Shown in pieces: positions 1 through 8,866 of a stretch of 8,866 nt of DNA. How positions within the stretch are numbered: the stretch's first letter is position 1; each line of letters begins with the position of its first letter. The position numbers and the translations under genes are program-made. The notes beneath the pieces are model-generated. The model was not told the DNA's origin. It worked only from the letters and a program-made list of their open reading frames with translations, and made no database searches. Origin of the DNA: UBA7332 sp051652645 (GTDB taxonomy: Bacteria; Bacteroidota; Bacteroidia; Bacteroidales; UBA7332); NCBI GenBank assembly GCA_051652645.1, contig JBOFUP010000002.1, forward strand, positions 1 to 8,866, given 5' to 3'.

Positions 1-40
1 GCTTGTACTACTATTGTTTTATATATAAAAATGTCTTAAT

Positions 41-93
41 GATCGATTGTCTAGCAACTCAAACAACTCCCAGTCGATCTGACCGTTGTTGCT
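41..93 (-). promoter_or_regulatory. Structured leader of the leftward transcript
   Basis: Downstream of the leftward promoter the transcript would contain several complementary segments. Positions 41-49 pair with 71-79 (GATCGATTG against CAGTCGATC, one G-T or mismatch position), and 53-58 pair with 88-93 (AGCAAC against GTTGCT). The two pairings cross each other, so they are alternatives or a pseudoknot rather than one nested fold. Such structure without a start codon fits an rRNA-type leader or a cis-regulatory leader, but nothing here identifies the family. Confidence 0.35.
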
Positions 94-105
94 CGATTGC
101 GGATA

Positions 106-137
106 CAAAAGTAGTAGATTTAGTAATACCATCCAAA
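106..137 (-). promoter_or_regulatory. Leftward Bacteroidota-type promoter (strong consensus)
   Basis: On the minus strand TTTG (134-137) is followed after 20 bases by TACTTTTG (113 down to 106). This matches the Bacteroidota vegetative promoter TTTG-N17-23-TAnnTTTG exactly. Transcription would start near position 98-101 and run off the left edge. The sequence just after the -7 box (TATCCGCAATC) resembles that of the tRNA-Tyr promoter at the right edge (TAACGCAATC). The target is outside the window; a stable RNA or a gene with a long structured leader is my inference. Confidence 0.75.
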
Positions 138-275
138 TATTAATTATGAAAAAACCAAACAACAAAAACTACAACCACTAATAATCAAGCGATTACAAAA
201 CTGCGATTAACCTTACTTAACAAAAGTCTGCGTGAAATAAATGATCAAATAAAGATATAGTCTGCAAGCAAGACA

Positions 276-316
276 CTTTGTTATAAACAAAGAACGAGAA
301 TGAGTTCTCTGTTTAT
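276..316. repeat. Two overlapping inverted repeats upstream of the pyrB promoter
   Basis: A perfect 7-bp inverted repeat with a 3-base centre (CTTTGTTATAAACAAAG, 276-292) overlaps a second one in which 283-295 pairs with 304-316 with a single A-C mismatch and an 8-base loop. They share 283-292, so as RNA the two hairpins are mutually exclusive; as DNA the first resembles an operator for a dimeric regulator. Both lie upstream of the predicted pyrB start site, which argues against classical attenuation from that promoter. They could also be the terminator of nothing visible, or chance in AT-rich DNA. Confidence 0.4.
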
Positions 317-339
317 GGTTTCTAAAAATACAAAATCCT

Positions 340-369
340 TTTGCACTTCTATTAAATAAACTACATTTG
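340..369 (+). promoter_or_regulatory. Promoter of the pyrB-pyrI-flavin reductase-glyA operon
   Basis: TTTG at 340-343, an 18-base spacer, and TACATTTG at 362-369 match the Bacteroidota consensus TTTG-N17-23-TAnnTTTG. Transcription would begin near 375-378, leaving a 5' leader of roughly 33 bases before the pyrB ATG at 410. That leader is too short for an attenuator of the pyrBI type known from enterobacteria, and I see no terminator hairpin in it. Confidence 0.75.
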
Positions 370-409
370 CGATATCAATATCTTTAAAGCAACACTCTAT
401 ATTACGATT

Positions 410-1318
410 ATGAATAAACGAGATCTAGTATCTATATCTGACTTTTCGAAGGAGGAGATTGTAAGCCTAATTGAAAGAGCAAAAGAGTTTGAATTAAACC
501 CAAACCAAAACCTTTTAGCTGGTAAAATTATAGCAACTTTATTCTTTGAGCCATCAACTCGTACCAGACTAAGTTTCGAAACTGCCGTTAACCGATTAGG
601 AGGACGAATTATTGGATTCTCAGATGCAGCCACTTCAAGTTCTTCAAAAGGAGAGACTCTAAAGGACACGATTAAGATGGTAAGCAACTATTCTGATTTG
701 ATAATAATGCGCCACTACTTAGAAGGGTCTGCTCGTTATGCTTCTGAAGTTTCTAGTGTCCCTATTGTAAATGCAGGTGATGGAGCGAATCAACACCCAT
801 CACAAACTCTTCTTGATTTGTATTCAATATATAAAACACAAAAAACTCTAGATGGATTAACTATAACAATGGTAGGAGATCTAAAGTACGGAAGAACAGT
901 CCACTCACTTCTAATGGCAATGGCACATTTCAATCCTACATTTAGATTTATAGCTCCTGATGAATTGAAGATGCCTGAAGAATATAAAAGACTATGTAAT
1001 CAACTAAACATTCCATATATTGAGAGTTCTGATTTTAGCGAAGAGATAATAAACGAATCAGACATCATATACATGACTCGTGTACAAAGAGAACGCTTCA
1101 CCGATCTGATGGAATATGAAAAAGTAAAGAATGTATATACACTAAAGCTATCAATGCTCAATAACAGTAAAGATAGCCTTAGGATACTACATCCACTACC
1201 ACGTGTAAATGAAATAAGTACAGACGTAGACGACAGTCCTAAGGCATACTATTTTGAGCAAGCCTTAAATGGTCTATATACAAGACAAGCAATAATATGT
1301 AGAGTATTAGGTATATAA
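410..1318 (+). CDS. pyrB: Aspartate carbamoyltransferase catalytic chain
   Basis: PyrB condenses carbamoyl phosphate and L-aspartate to N-carbamoyl-aspartate, the committed step of pyrimidine synthesis, in the cytoplasm. The 302-residue length is normal. Active-site elements are all visible: the carbamoyl-phosphate loop STRTR at 49-53, the mobile-loop lysine K80 in SKGETL, MRH at 100-102, NQHPSQ at 127-132, GRTVHSL at 161-167, TRVQRE at 223-228 and HPLPR at 261-265. These correspond to the residues defined in the Escherichia coli enzyme. The start at 410 follows a good promoter by about 33 bases and gives the expected N-terminus; no Shine-Dalgarno is present, as usual in this phylum. pyrI follows 18 bases later, so the product should be the regulated class B holoenzyme (catalytic trimers plus regulatory dimers). 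Confidence 0.97.
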   Translation: MNKRDLVSISDFSKEEIVSLIERAKEFELNPNQNLLAGKIIATLFFEPSTRTRLSFETAVNRLGGRIIGFSDAATSSSSKGETLKDTIKMVSNYSDLIIMRHYLEGSARYASEVSSVPIVNAGDGANQHPSQTLLDLYSIYKTQKTLDGLTITMVGDLKYGRTVHSLLMAMAHFNPTFRFIAPDELKMPEEYKRLCNQLNIPYIESSDFSEEIINESDIIYMTRVQRERFTDLMEYEKVKNVYTLKLSMLNNSKDSLRILHPLPRVNEISTDVDDSPKAYYFEQALNGLYTRQAIICRVLGI

Positions 1319-1336
1319 CAAAATACTAATAGAATT

Positions 1337-1789
1337 ATGAAGAAAGAACTACACGTTGCAGCACTTGAAAATGGTACTGTAATAGATCACATTCCATCTG
1401 AGTTTCTATTTAAAGTAGTTTCTCTTTTAGGCTTGGACAAAATAAGAAATAGTATAACTATAGGGAATAACCTAAAGAGTCAGCAATTTGGTCGCAAGGG
1501 AATAATCAAGATTGCAGATAAATTCTTTGAGGAGGGAGAGATCAATAAGATAGCATTAATAGCTCCTAATATAAGATTAAACATTATACGAGACTTTGAA
1601 GTTTGCGAGAAAAAGAATATCATTCTTCCTTCAGAAATAACAAGTATTGTAAAGTGTGTAAATCCTAAATGTATAACTAACAATGAACCAATGCTAACTC
1701 ATTTCACAGTTATAGACAATAGATCAATAACTTTAAAATGTAAATATTGCGAACGTCTCATTGCAAAGGATGATATACTAATAAAATAG
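1337..1789 (+). CDS. pyrI: Aspartate carbamoyltransferase regulatory chain
   Basis: PyrI is the regulatory subunit that binds nucleotides and couples them to PyrB activity. The 150-residue length matches the family. The N-terminal allosteric domain (about 1-97) keeps the residues that contact CTP or ATP in the E. coli chain: D17 and H18 in GTVIDHIP, K58 in GRKGIIKI, and K92 after the FEV segment. The C-terminal zinc domain has the four ligands C107, C112, C135 and C138 (CVNPKC and CKYC), which form the contact surface with the catalytic chain. With both sites intact, feedback regulation by nucleotides is expected; the direction of each effector's effect cannot be read from sequence. It is co-transcribed with pyrB (18-base gap) and the next gene follows after only 7 bases. 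Confidence 0.97.
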   Translation: MKKELHVAALENGTVIDHIPSEFLFKVVSLLGLDKIRNSITIGNNLKSQQFGRKGIIKIADKFFEEGEINKIALIAPNIRLNIIRDFEVCEKKNIILPSEITSIVKCVNPKCITNNEPMLTHFTVIDNRSITLKCKYCERLIAKDDILIK

Positions 1790-1796
1790 ATTAAGA

Positions 1797-2366
1797 ATGA
1801 AGATTGACTGGAAACCAGGAACAATGATATACCCTCTACCTGCAGCACTAATAAGCTGCGGTAGCAATCATGAAGATTATAATCTAATAACACTAAGCTG
1901 GCTTGGCACTATATGTACAAACCCACCGATGTGCTACATTTCCGTACGACCAGAAAGACACTCCTATCCGATTATAAAGCGAGATATGGAGTTTGTTATA
2001 AATCTGACAACAGAAGATATGGCATTTGCTACTGATTGGTGCGGAGTAAGATCAGGTAAAGACTACAATAAGTTTGAGGAGATGAATTTAACTCCAAGCA
2101 GTTCCACTTACGTAAAAGTTCCGTGTATTGAAGAATCACCTATATGTATAGAATGTAGAGTAAAAGAGATTATATCACTTGGATCTCACGACATGTTTAT
2201 AGCAGACGTGGTAAATGTTAGAGTAGACGATAAATACTTAGATCCTGAAAGCGGAGCCTTCGATATGCAAAAAGCAAATCTAATAGCATATTCACATGGA
2301 AACTATTACGAATTGGGCGAACAGATTGGAAGATTTGGTTGGTCAGTCAAAAAAACGAAGAAATAA
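1797..2366 (+). CDS. Flavin reductase family protein (flavoredoxin-like)
   Basis: This 189-residue protein fits the flavin reductase-like, FMN-binding split-barrel family (Pfam Flavin_Reduct). Visible family features are the segment ITLSWLGTICTNPP at 31-44 followed by YISVRPERHSYPII (47-60), which forms the flavin phosphate and isoalloxazine pocket; FVINL at 66-70; GSHDMFIADVV at 129-139; and the terminal HGNYYELGEQIGRFGWSV at 167-184. It contains several cysteines (C21, C40, C46, C82, C110, C117, C120) but no iron-sulfur motif. Members reduce or carry FMN and pass electrons to oxygenases, iron-sulfur proteins or thiols; the partner here is unknown. It begins 7 bases after pyrI and ends 36 before glyA, so it is almost certainly co-expressed with them. 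A role linked to pyrimidine or folate metabolism is only inferred from position. Confidence 0.88.
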   Translation: MKIDWKPGTMIYPLPAALISCGSNHEDYNLITLSWLGTICTNPPMCYISVRPERHSYPIIKRDMEFVINLTTEDMAFATDWCGVRSGKDYNKFEEMNLTPSSSTYVKVPCIEESPICIECRVKEIISLGSHDMFIADVVNVRVDDKYLDPESGAFDMQKANLIAYSHGNYYELGEQIGRFGWSVKKTKK

Positions 2367-2402
2367 AAAACATTCAACCCTTTAATCTAATAAATTTATA
2401 AA

Positions 2403-3683
2403 ATGAAAAGAGATCAAAAAGTATTCGATTTAATCAAAGAAGAGTACAAACGTCAATCAAAAGGAATAGAACTAATCGCCTCTGAGAACTTTGTAAGTGA
2501 TGAGGTTATGTCTGCTATGGGCTCTTGCCTAACGAATAAATATGCAGAGGGTTATCCTGGGAAAAGATATTATGGAGGTTGCGAAATAGTTGATCAAATA
2601 GAACAATTAGCAATCGATAGAATTAAGGAATTGTATGATGCATGTTGGGCAAATGTACAGCCACACTCAGGAGCACAAGCAAATATGGCAGTATTTCTAA
2701 CTTGTCTTCAACCAGGCGACAAATTTCTTGGACTTAACCTATCTCATGGAGGGCACTTAACACATGGATCTCCTGTCAATTTCTCTGGTATAGTATATCA
2801 ACCATTGGAATATTCAGTTAAAGAGGATACAGGTTATGTCGATTATGAACAACTAGAGCAAGTAGCTAGACAAGAAAGACCAAAACTAATCGTTGCAGGC
2901 GCTTCTGCATATTCTAGAGAGTGGGACTACAAAAGAATTAGAAAAGTTGCTGATGAAATTGGTGCAATATTCATGGTAGATATGGCCCACCCTGCTGGAA
3001 TGATAGCTGCAGGCCTATTAGAAAATCCCGTTAAGCATGCACACATAGTAACATCTACAACCCACAAAACCCTTAGAGGACCTCGAGGAGGTATCATTCT
3101 TATGGGTGAAGATTTCCCAAACCCATGGGGTAAAACAACACCAAAAGGAGAAGTCAAGATGATGTCAGCACTTCTAGACTCAGCCGTGTTCCCTGGGGTA
3201 CAAGGCGGGCCATTAGAGCATGTAATTGCAGCTAAAGCTGTCGCATTCGGAGAAGCTTTAAGACCTGAATTTAAGGCTTATCAAGAACAAGTAAAAAAGA
3301 ATGCCTCAGCAATGGCCGAAGCATTTATCTCTAGAGGTTATAAGGTTATTTCAAACGGGACAGACAATCATTGTATGTTAATTGACTTGAGAACAAAGTA
3401 TCCAACACTAACGGGTAAACAGGCAGAAAATGCTCTTGTTGAAGCTGACATAACAGTTAACAAGAACATGGTACCTTACGATAGTCGATCACCATTTACA
3501 ACATCAGGTATTAGAGTCGGTACTCCAGCAATAACATCTAGAGGAGTTAAAGAGGAGTTCATGACTGAGATTGTAGAGATGATAGACACAGTTCTATCAA
3601 ACCATGACAAACCAGAAGTAATAAGAGCAGTAAGAGAGAGAGTTAATGATATAATGGTTAAGTATCCTATATTTGCATATTAA
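2403..3683 (+). CDS. glyA: Serine hydroxymethyltransferase
   Basis: GlyA is a pyridoxal-phosphate enzyme that interconverts serine plus tetrahydrofolate with glycine plus 5,10-methylene-tetrahydrofolate, the main source of one-carbon units for thymidylate, purines and methionine. The 426-residue protein is full length. Seen motifs are IELIASENF (22-30), NKYAEGYPGKRYYGG (45-59), QPHSGAQAN (86-94), VDMAHPAG (192-199; D193 should contact the cofactor ring nitrogen) and TSTTHKTLRGPRGG (217-230), in which K222 is the Schiff-base lysine. An internal segment around 243-272 (the TTPKGEVKMM stretch through VQGGPLEH) is typical of Bacteroidales orthologues as I remember them. It closes the pyrB operon and is followed by a strong hairpin terminator at 3815-3871. 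Confidence 0.98.
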   Translation: MKRDQKVFDLIKEEYKRQSKGIELIASENFVSDEVMSAMGSCLTNKYAEGYPGKRYYGGCEIVDQIEQLAIDRIKELYDACWANVQPHSGAQANMAVFLTCLQPGDKFLGLNLSHGGHLTHGSPVNFSGIVYQPLEYSVKEDTGYVDYEQLEQVARQERPKLIVAGASAYSREWDYKRIRKVADEIGAIFMVDMAHPAGMIAAGLLENPVKHAHIVTSTTHKTLRGPRGGIILMGEDFPNPWGKTTPKGEVKMMSALLDSAVFPGVQGGPLEHVIAAKAVAFGEALRPEFKAYQEQVKKNASAMAEAFISRGYKVISNGTDNHCMLIDLRTKYPTLTGKQAENALVEADITVNKNMVPYDSRSPFTTSGIRVGTPAITSRGVKEEFMTEIVEMIDTVLSNHDKPEVIRAVRERVNDIMVKYPIFAY

Positions 3684-3814
3684 ATATGTTATAGGTAAAT
3701 ATTACAAACCAATATTCAATTGTGGATGGGTATGAATTTAACTACCATGTCAATTATTATCCTCCCAATTAACAGCTCAAAAAAAAACATTGATAGTATA
3801 GTATAATACAATAC
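3684..3814. other. Spacer between glyA and the convergent terminator
   Basis: These 131 bases carry no gene on either strand. They are AT-rich and include a weak dyad near 3794-3816 (TAGTAT against ATACTA) just before the large hairpin. With the hairpin and the short stretch to 3924 this makes the convergent intergenic gap about 240 bases. I see no promoter, tRNA or small open frame with a credible start. Confidence 0.6.
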
Positions 3815-3871
3815 TACATAAGAAAAGGTTTAGCTTTGTCAATATGACAAAGCTAAACCTTTTCTTATGTA
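3815..3871. terminator. Bidirectional terminator between glyA and argH
   Basis: A perfect 26-bp inverted repeat (3815-3840 with 3846-3871) surrounds the 5-base loop AATAT. The core pairs AAAAGGTTTAGCTTTGTC with its complement. The stem carries A-rich tracts on the left arm and T-rich tracts on the right, so each strand ends its hairpin in a U-rich stretch (TTTTCTTATGT on the plus strand). It lies between two operons that converge, which is where a shared terminator is expected. Confidence 0.88.
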
Positions 3872-3924
3872 TGTGAGGTCACCCTACAAGCTACTCGAAC
3901 TATGATTCCCGAAAATCACTAACC

Positions 3925-5265
3925 CTACTCTTGAAGAAGCTTAGAGATAGCTAGGTCTACTTTTTCAAAATTGAAATCAGATATTACACTCCTCATAAGC
4001 AACTCAATCTTATCGTTGCAAAGATTTCCAATGCTACCCTCATGAGTATGATTTAACTCTTGAGGGAGTGAGAAGCAACCAGCCTCGATCTGTGATGACA
4101 CTTTTTGATAAGCATCCCTAAATGGCATACCCTCTAAAGTAAGTCTATTTACCTCTTCCACACTAAACATTAAGTTATACATATTACTATCAAGAATTGA
4201 TTCATTAACAATAATATTAGCCATCATCTTATCAATGATTATAAGACAATCCTTAAGCTCAATAAAGGAAGGAATAAAGACCTCTTTAATAATCTGAAGA
4301 TCCCTAAAATATCCCGATGGAAGATTATTAGTAATCATCATTATCTGTTGAGGTATCGCTTGTAACTTATTACATTTTGCTCGTACTAACTCAAAGACAT
4401 CTGGGTTCTTTTTATGAGGCATAATACTCGAGCCAGTAGTATACTCTTTAGGAAGTTCAATAAAATTGAAGTTTTGACTACTGAACATGCAAGCATCGAA
4501 GGCAAGTTTTGAGAGCGTAGCAGCAATACCAGAAATTGCAAAAGAAACCGTTTTCTCCATCTTTCCTCTACCCATTTGAGCACTAACCACATTATAGTTC
4601 AAAGAATCAAAACCCAATAACTCTGTTGTTAGCATTCGATCAAGCGGAAAAGAAGAACCATATCCCGCAGCAGATCCAAGAGGATTCCGATTAGAAATAG
4701 CGTATGCAGCTTTTAGAAGAGTAATATCATCAACTAATGATTCAGCATAGGCTCCAAACCAGAGACCGAAAGATGAAGGCATTGCAACCTGAAGATGTGT
4801 ATATCCAGGCATCAATACATGCTTGTATCTTTCACTCTGACTAATCAAAGTATTAAATAGTCTCTCAACAAGCGATACAACAACTCTGATTTCTCCACGA
4901 GTAAAGAGCTTCATATCAAGTAAGACTTGATCATTTCGAGATCTCCCACTATGAATCTTCTTACCTATATCTCCTATTCTTCTAGTCAACAATAGTTCAA
5001 CTTGAGAGTGAATATCTTCTACTCCGGGTTCAATTTCTAACTCTCCTTCAATTACATAAGTATAAATTGACCTAAGCTCCTTGAGAAGTATAGGTAGATC
5101 TGATTTCTCAATCAGGCCAATTGATTCAAGCATAATAGCATGTGCCATGGATCCGAGCACATCATACTTTGCAATGAAAGCGTCCATCTCTCTATCTTTA
5201 CCGACAGTAAATCGCTCTATATCAAAATCAATATTGTACTCTTTCTGCCAAAGTTTATCACGCAT
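3925..5265 (-). CDS. argH: Argininosuccinate lyase
   Basis: ArgH splits argininosuccinate into arginine and fumarate, the last step of arginine synthesis, acting as a cytoplasmic homotetramer of the fumarase/aspartase superfamily. The protein is 446 residues, slightly shorter than the roughly 457 of E. coli. Three conserved active-site regions are seen: HSGRSRNDQ (105-113), PGYTHLQ (153-159, with the general-acid histidine H157) and the superfamily signature GSSIMPHKKNP (278-288), whose serine loop supplies the catalytic base. The N-terminus (LWQKEY, then DIERFTVGKDREMD) matches the shorter Bacteroidales form I remember, supporting the ATG at 5265. It is the last gene of the pyrE operon, 23 bases after the SRPBCC gene, and is closed by the terminator at 3815-3871. 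Confidence 0.97.
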   Translation of the reverse strand: MRDKLWQKEYNIDFDIERFTVGKDREMDAFIAKYDVLGSMAHAIMLESIGLIEKSDLPILLKELRSIYTYVIEGELEIEPGVEDIHSQVELLLTRRIGDIGKKIHSGRSRNDQVLLDMKLFTRGEIRVVVSLVERLFNTLISQSERYKHVLMPGYTHLQVAMPSSFGLWFGAYAESLVDDITLLKAAYAISNRNPLGSAAGYGSSFPLDRMLTTELLGFDSLNYNVVSAQMGRGKMEKTVSFAISGIAATLSKLAFDACMFSSQNFNFIELPKEYTTGSSIMPHKKNPDVFELVRAKCNKLQAIPQQIMMITNNLPSGYFRDLQIIKEVFIPSFIELKDCLIIIDKMMANIIVNESILDSNMYNLMFSVEEVNRLTLEGMPFRDAYQKVSSQIEAGCFSLPQELNHTHEGSIGNLCNDKIELLMRSVISDFNFEKVDLAISKLLQE

Positions 5266-5288
5266 AGTCGAATTAATTAATACAGAAG

Positions 5289-5711
5289 TTAATATTGTAA
5301 TCTCGCTAATCCCTCAGCAGCTTTAACAATAGCGTCCTCAAGCTTACTACCCAACATTGACTTTAACATAAATGGTATATCTGCCTTAAGAGTTAATCTC
5401 ATCCAGCAAACATTAGGCGACTCTTCCTTTTCTACTATCTGAATCCAGATATTAAATTCTAAAGGAGATTGCTCCGATTCAAACTTAATTGTATTGAAAG
5501 GGGTCCTTTGGACTATTCTAAGTCCTATATTCCCAATAGGAGAAATTGAAAATTGACAAGAGTCCTTATCAAAAGAAATTTCTTGAACCTTATCTTTAGG
5601 AATAGCATCCTTTACACTCTCCAAATTGGATAGGTCTGAGAGTTTATCAAAAACTCTTTGGGCTGGAGATTCAATGAATACTACACCACTTTTATACTCT
5701 TGCATGCTCAT
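5289..5711 (-). CDS. SRPBCC-fold (START-like) protein of unknown ligand
   Basis: A 140-residue protein with the pattern of the SRPBCC/START-like superfamily (polyketide cyclase, coenzyme Q-binding COQ10-like helix-grip fold). The N-terminal strand YKSGVVFIESPAQRVFDKLSDL (6-27) resembles the typical first strand plus two short helices of that fold, followed by alternating beta strands (about 42-108) and a long amphipathic C-terminal helix (about 112-137) ending in EGLARLQY. No catalytic motif is visible; this fold usually binds a hydrophobic ligand in a cavity. It sits between pyrE (10-base gap) and argH (23-base gap), so it is part of that operon. I recall a similar arrangement in other Bacteroidales but cannot verify it here. 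ATG at 5711 is chosen; ATG at 5705 (Met3) is an equal alternative. Confidence 0.82.
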   Translation of the reverse strand: MSMQEYKSGVVFIESPAQRVFDKLSDLSNLESVKDAIPKDKVQEISFDKDSCQFSISPIGNIGLRIVQRTPFNTIKFESEQSPLEFNIWIQIVEKEESPNVCWMRLTLKADIPFMLKSMLGSKLEDAIVKAAEGLARLQY

Positions 5712-8700
5712 AATAGATAAATTATTTTCCCCAACTAGCAGGGTCTTTACGCCATTCTTTCAAAGTTTCCACATCATTTTGAGCTACATATCCAATAGTC
5801 AAAGCTTGCTCTATAACAGCATTGTAGTTACCTAAAGTAATCAACTTAACCCCAGCATTATTAAACTGCTCATTTGCAATTGGGAAATCATATGTAAAGA
5901 TAGCGACCATCCCAACAACTTCAGCTCCAGCTTTTCTTAATGCTTCAACAGCTTTAAGACTACTACCACCAGTAGAGATAAGATCTTCAACAACAACAAC
6001 TCTCATACCTGGCTTCAAATCACCTTCAATAAGATTCTCCATTCCATGCCCTTTAGGAGCCGAACGAACATAAACAAAAGGTAGGTTAAGTTCATCTGCA
6101 ACTAATGCACCTTGAGCAATCGCACCAGTGGCAACACCAGCTACAACATCAACTTGTCCAAAATTATCCTTGATTAATTGACTTAGCTCTCTCTTTACAA
6201 AGTTTCTCACCTCTGGATATGATAATGTTTTTCTATTATCACAATAAATAGGAGATTTCCAACCAGAAGCCCAGGTAAAAGGATTGTTTGGCTGTAGTCT
6301 AACAGCTTCTACTTTCAATAAATAATCTGCAATTTGATGTTCTAACTTTTTCATAAGACTGATAAATTAAGATTCGGCACAAAAGTAGTGAATAATAGCA
6401 AAACCGCTATCTTATACAAAAGAAAGACTTTGTATAAAATAGCGGTTTTACCTATTAATTATGATTCAATCAAGGTCGAAGGAGTTGATTGACCTCCATT
6501 TATTATATCTATAGCTTTCTTGATAGCCTTATCATTCCTTAGGAAGATAGGATAAAAAGCGTCATCCCCCAAAATGTTACGGGATATATATGCATAAATT
6601 TGAGTCTTCAATAGAGACATAGATTCTTGGATGAGATAAGGTCTGCGACGCACCCCCTTAGATTCAGCAAAAGTAACAAATTCAGGAATTAAATTTTGAT
6701 CATCTAAGTGTTTTACCATCTCATGATAATTCTTGAAAGAGCTTAGTTCGTTTCTATTTTCATCTGCATACTTAAAACAGAATTGATACATCACCCCTCT
6801 ATTTATGACACTATTAAAATATGAATTTACCCCAACAGTATCTCTAGGCACAAAAATATCAGGCATAATTCCCCCACCTCCATAGACAGTACGGCCTCCT
6901 ATAGTCTCATATTTCTGGTTAAAATTTTGTTTGATACTGTCAGCAGAATCAAATTCACCATGTTTAAAACGATTAAGTATATCCTCTTCATATGAATCCT
7001 CACCACCGAGCTTATATTCTTTCTGTATACACCTACCAGAAGGCACATGATAACGAGCAATCGTCAACCTAATAGCAGAGCCATCATACAGTGCAATCTG
7101 TTGCTGAACAAGACCTTTACCATAAGATCTTCTTCCAATCACAGTTCCTCGGTCATTATCTTGAATAGCACCTGCGAAAATCTCACTAGCTGAAGCAGAC
7201 CACTCATCAATTAAAACTGATATTGGCAGCTCCTTGAAAGATCCTTTACCATCAGAATAAGCATCTACTCTTTTATAATTCTCACCTTCAGTATAAACAA
7301 TTAGTCTATCTTTAGGTAAGAACTCATTAATCATATTAATTGCAGCATCCATATATCCTCCTGAATTCCCTCTTAGGTCAACAATAATCCCACGCAATTG
7401 TGATTTGCTAAGTTTAGCAAGAGATCTAAGAAACTCATCATAAGTATTAGAAGCAAACTTATTTACTCTAATATACCCTATACCCTCATAAGGCTCGTAG
7501 GCAATATCGATACTATTAACTGGAATATCTCCCCTTGTGATATTAAAATGTAGAGGTACTTTTGATGTCGCTCTTTTAATACCTAGTTTGACCTTTGTCC
7601 CCTTTTTACCTCTTAGTCGTTTCATTACAGCTTCATTGGAAACAGCCTTACCAACAAACGCAGTATCATTAATTTCTATCAACCTATCACCGGCAAGAAG
7701 ACCTAATCTTTCTGATGGCCCGCCTGAGATAACATCTACAATAATCACAGTATCATTTTGAATATTAAACTGCACGCCAATTCCTGAAAAACTTCCTTCT
7801 AAATCCTCATTTACTGCTTCTAGATCTTTAGCAGAAATATATACAGAATGAGGGTCTAGTCCGACAAGAACTTTTGGTATAGCCTTCTCAACAAGACTAT
7901 CAATTGAAATACTATCTACATATCGAGATCTGACAATATCCAATAAAGCAGACATTTTATGATCTAGGTTACCCCTAGAGTCCCCATGTTTGGAGAGTAA
8001 AAAATAATGATTACCTATGAATATCCCAAGGGCTATTGAAAAGGCAAACAATATAGGCAATAAAACATTACTATATTTCCTCATATAAGATATGAAATTA
8101 AATCCACAAAAGTTAGATTGATAAACACTCTACATCAACACCAGCATCAATCAAAAGGTTTATACCATCTGCGAATCTATACTCCTCGGCATAAACCACC
8201 CTGGTAATTCCTGCTTGAATAATCAATTTTGAACACTCAATACAAGGAGCTGCTGTAACATAAAGAGTAGCGCCTTCACTACTATTATTAGTTCTAGCAA
8301 TCTTAGTAATTGCATTTGCTTCGGCATGCAAAACATAAGGTAAAGTTTTACCAGTAGAGTCTTCACAAATATTATCAAAACCACTAGGGGTTCCATTATA
8401 GCCATCTGAAATAATCATCTTATCCTTAACTATCAAGGCCCCTACTTTTCTTCTCTCACAGTATGAATTTTCAGCCCAAATAATAGCCATTCTCAAGTAT
8501 CTGTTATCCAGAAGACGTTGTTTTTTGTCAGACATTATCAACAATAGATTAAATGAATTGTAAATATAAGTATTGGTAACGATAATACAGCCTATAGATA
8601 GAATAAATTACAAAAAAAAGCAAGGATACCAGATTGGTATCCTTGCTTTTTTGAGCGGGAGACGGGGCTCAAACCCGCGACCCTCAGCTTGGAAGGCTGA

Positions 8701-8866
8701 TGCTCTATCAACTGAGCTACTCCCGCAATATGTAAACAATCAAATTTGTGGGCGAAGAAGGATTCGAACCTCCGAAGGTAAAAACCAGCAGATTTACAGT
8801 CTGCCCCATTTGGCCGCTCTGGAATTCGCCCGTGCTCTCATCTGATTGCGTTACAAAAGTAGTGCT

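Larger units (their letters stand above)
1..339. other. AT-rich non-coding region upstream of pyrB
   Basis: No convincing protein gene lies in this stretch on either strand. It holds a leftward promoter at 106-137 with its structured transcribed leader at about 1-100, and two overlapping inverted repeats at 276-316. Between about 140 and 275 I see only AT-rich sequence with no recognisable gene, tRNA or repeat. The first 100 bases contain no ATG on the minus strand, so whatever the leftward promoter drives begins beyond the left edge. Confidence 0.7.

Overview
The window looks like an ordinary chromosomal segment of an AT-rich member of the Bacteroidota, most likely order Bacteroidales. Three things point there. 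Serine hydroxymethyltransferase, argininosuccinate lyase and the S41 peptidase have sequence features I associate with Bacteroides-type proteins. Genes lack clear Shine-Dalgarno sequences. Promoters fit the Bacteroidota consensus TTTG-N17-23-TAnnTTTG rather than TTGACA/TATAAT. No mobile element, CRISPR array, defence system or broken gene was found.

Layout. Positions 1-409 are non-coding and hold a strong leftward promoter (gene outside the window), two overlapping inverted repeats, and the rightward pyrB promoter. Positions 410-3683 hold a plus-strand operon: pyrB and pyrI (catalytic and regulatory chains of aspartate carbamoyltransferase), a flavin reductase-like protein, and glyA. A 26-bp perfect hairpin at 3815-3871 separates it from a convergent minus-strand operon read as pyrE, an SRPBCC-fold protein, argH (6354 down to 3925). 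Upstream of that, past another hairpin (6400-6449), a second minus-strand unit encodes a dCMP deaminase and a membrane-anchored S41 C-terminal processing peptidase (8535 down to 6459). At the right edge lie tRNA-Tyr(GTA) and tRNA-Gly(TCC), transcribed leftward and closed by a terminator at 8614-8652.

The genes share a nucleotide and one-carbon theme. PyrBI commits carbamoyl phosphate to pyrimidines and PyrE makes OMP. The dCMP deaminase makes dUMP for thymidylate synthesis. GlyA supplies the methylene-tetrahydrofolate that thymidylate synthase uses. ArgH completes arginine synthesis, the other consumer of carbamoyl phosphate. The least understood genes are the flavin reductase-like and SRPBCC proteins, each placed tightly inside a biosynthetic operon. 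I do not see evidence for a new biological system; the more interesting signals are the promoter grammar and the left-edge structured leader.
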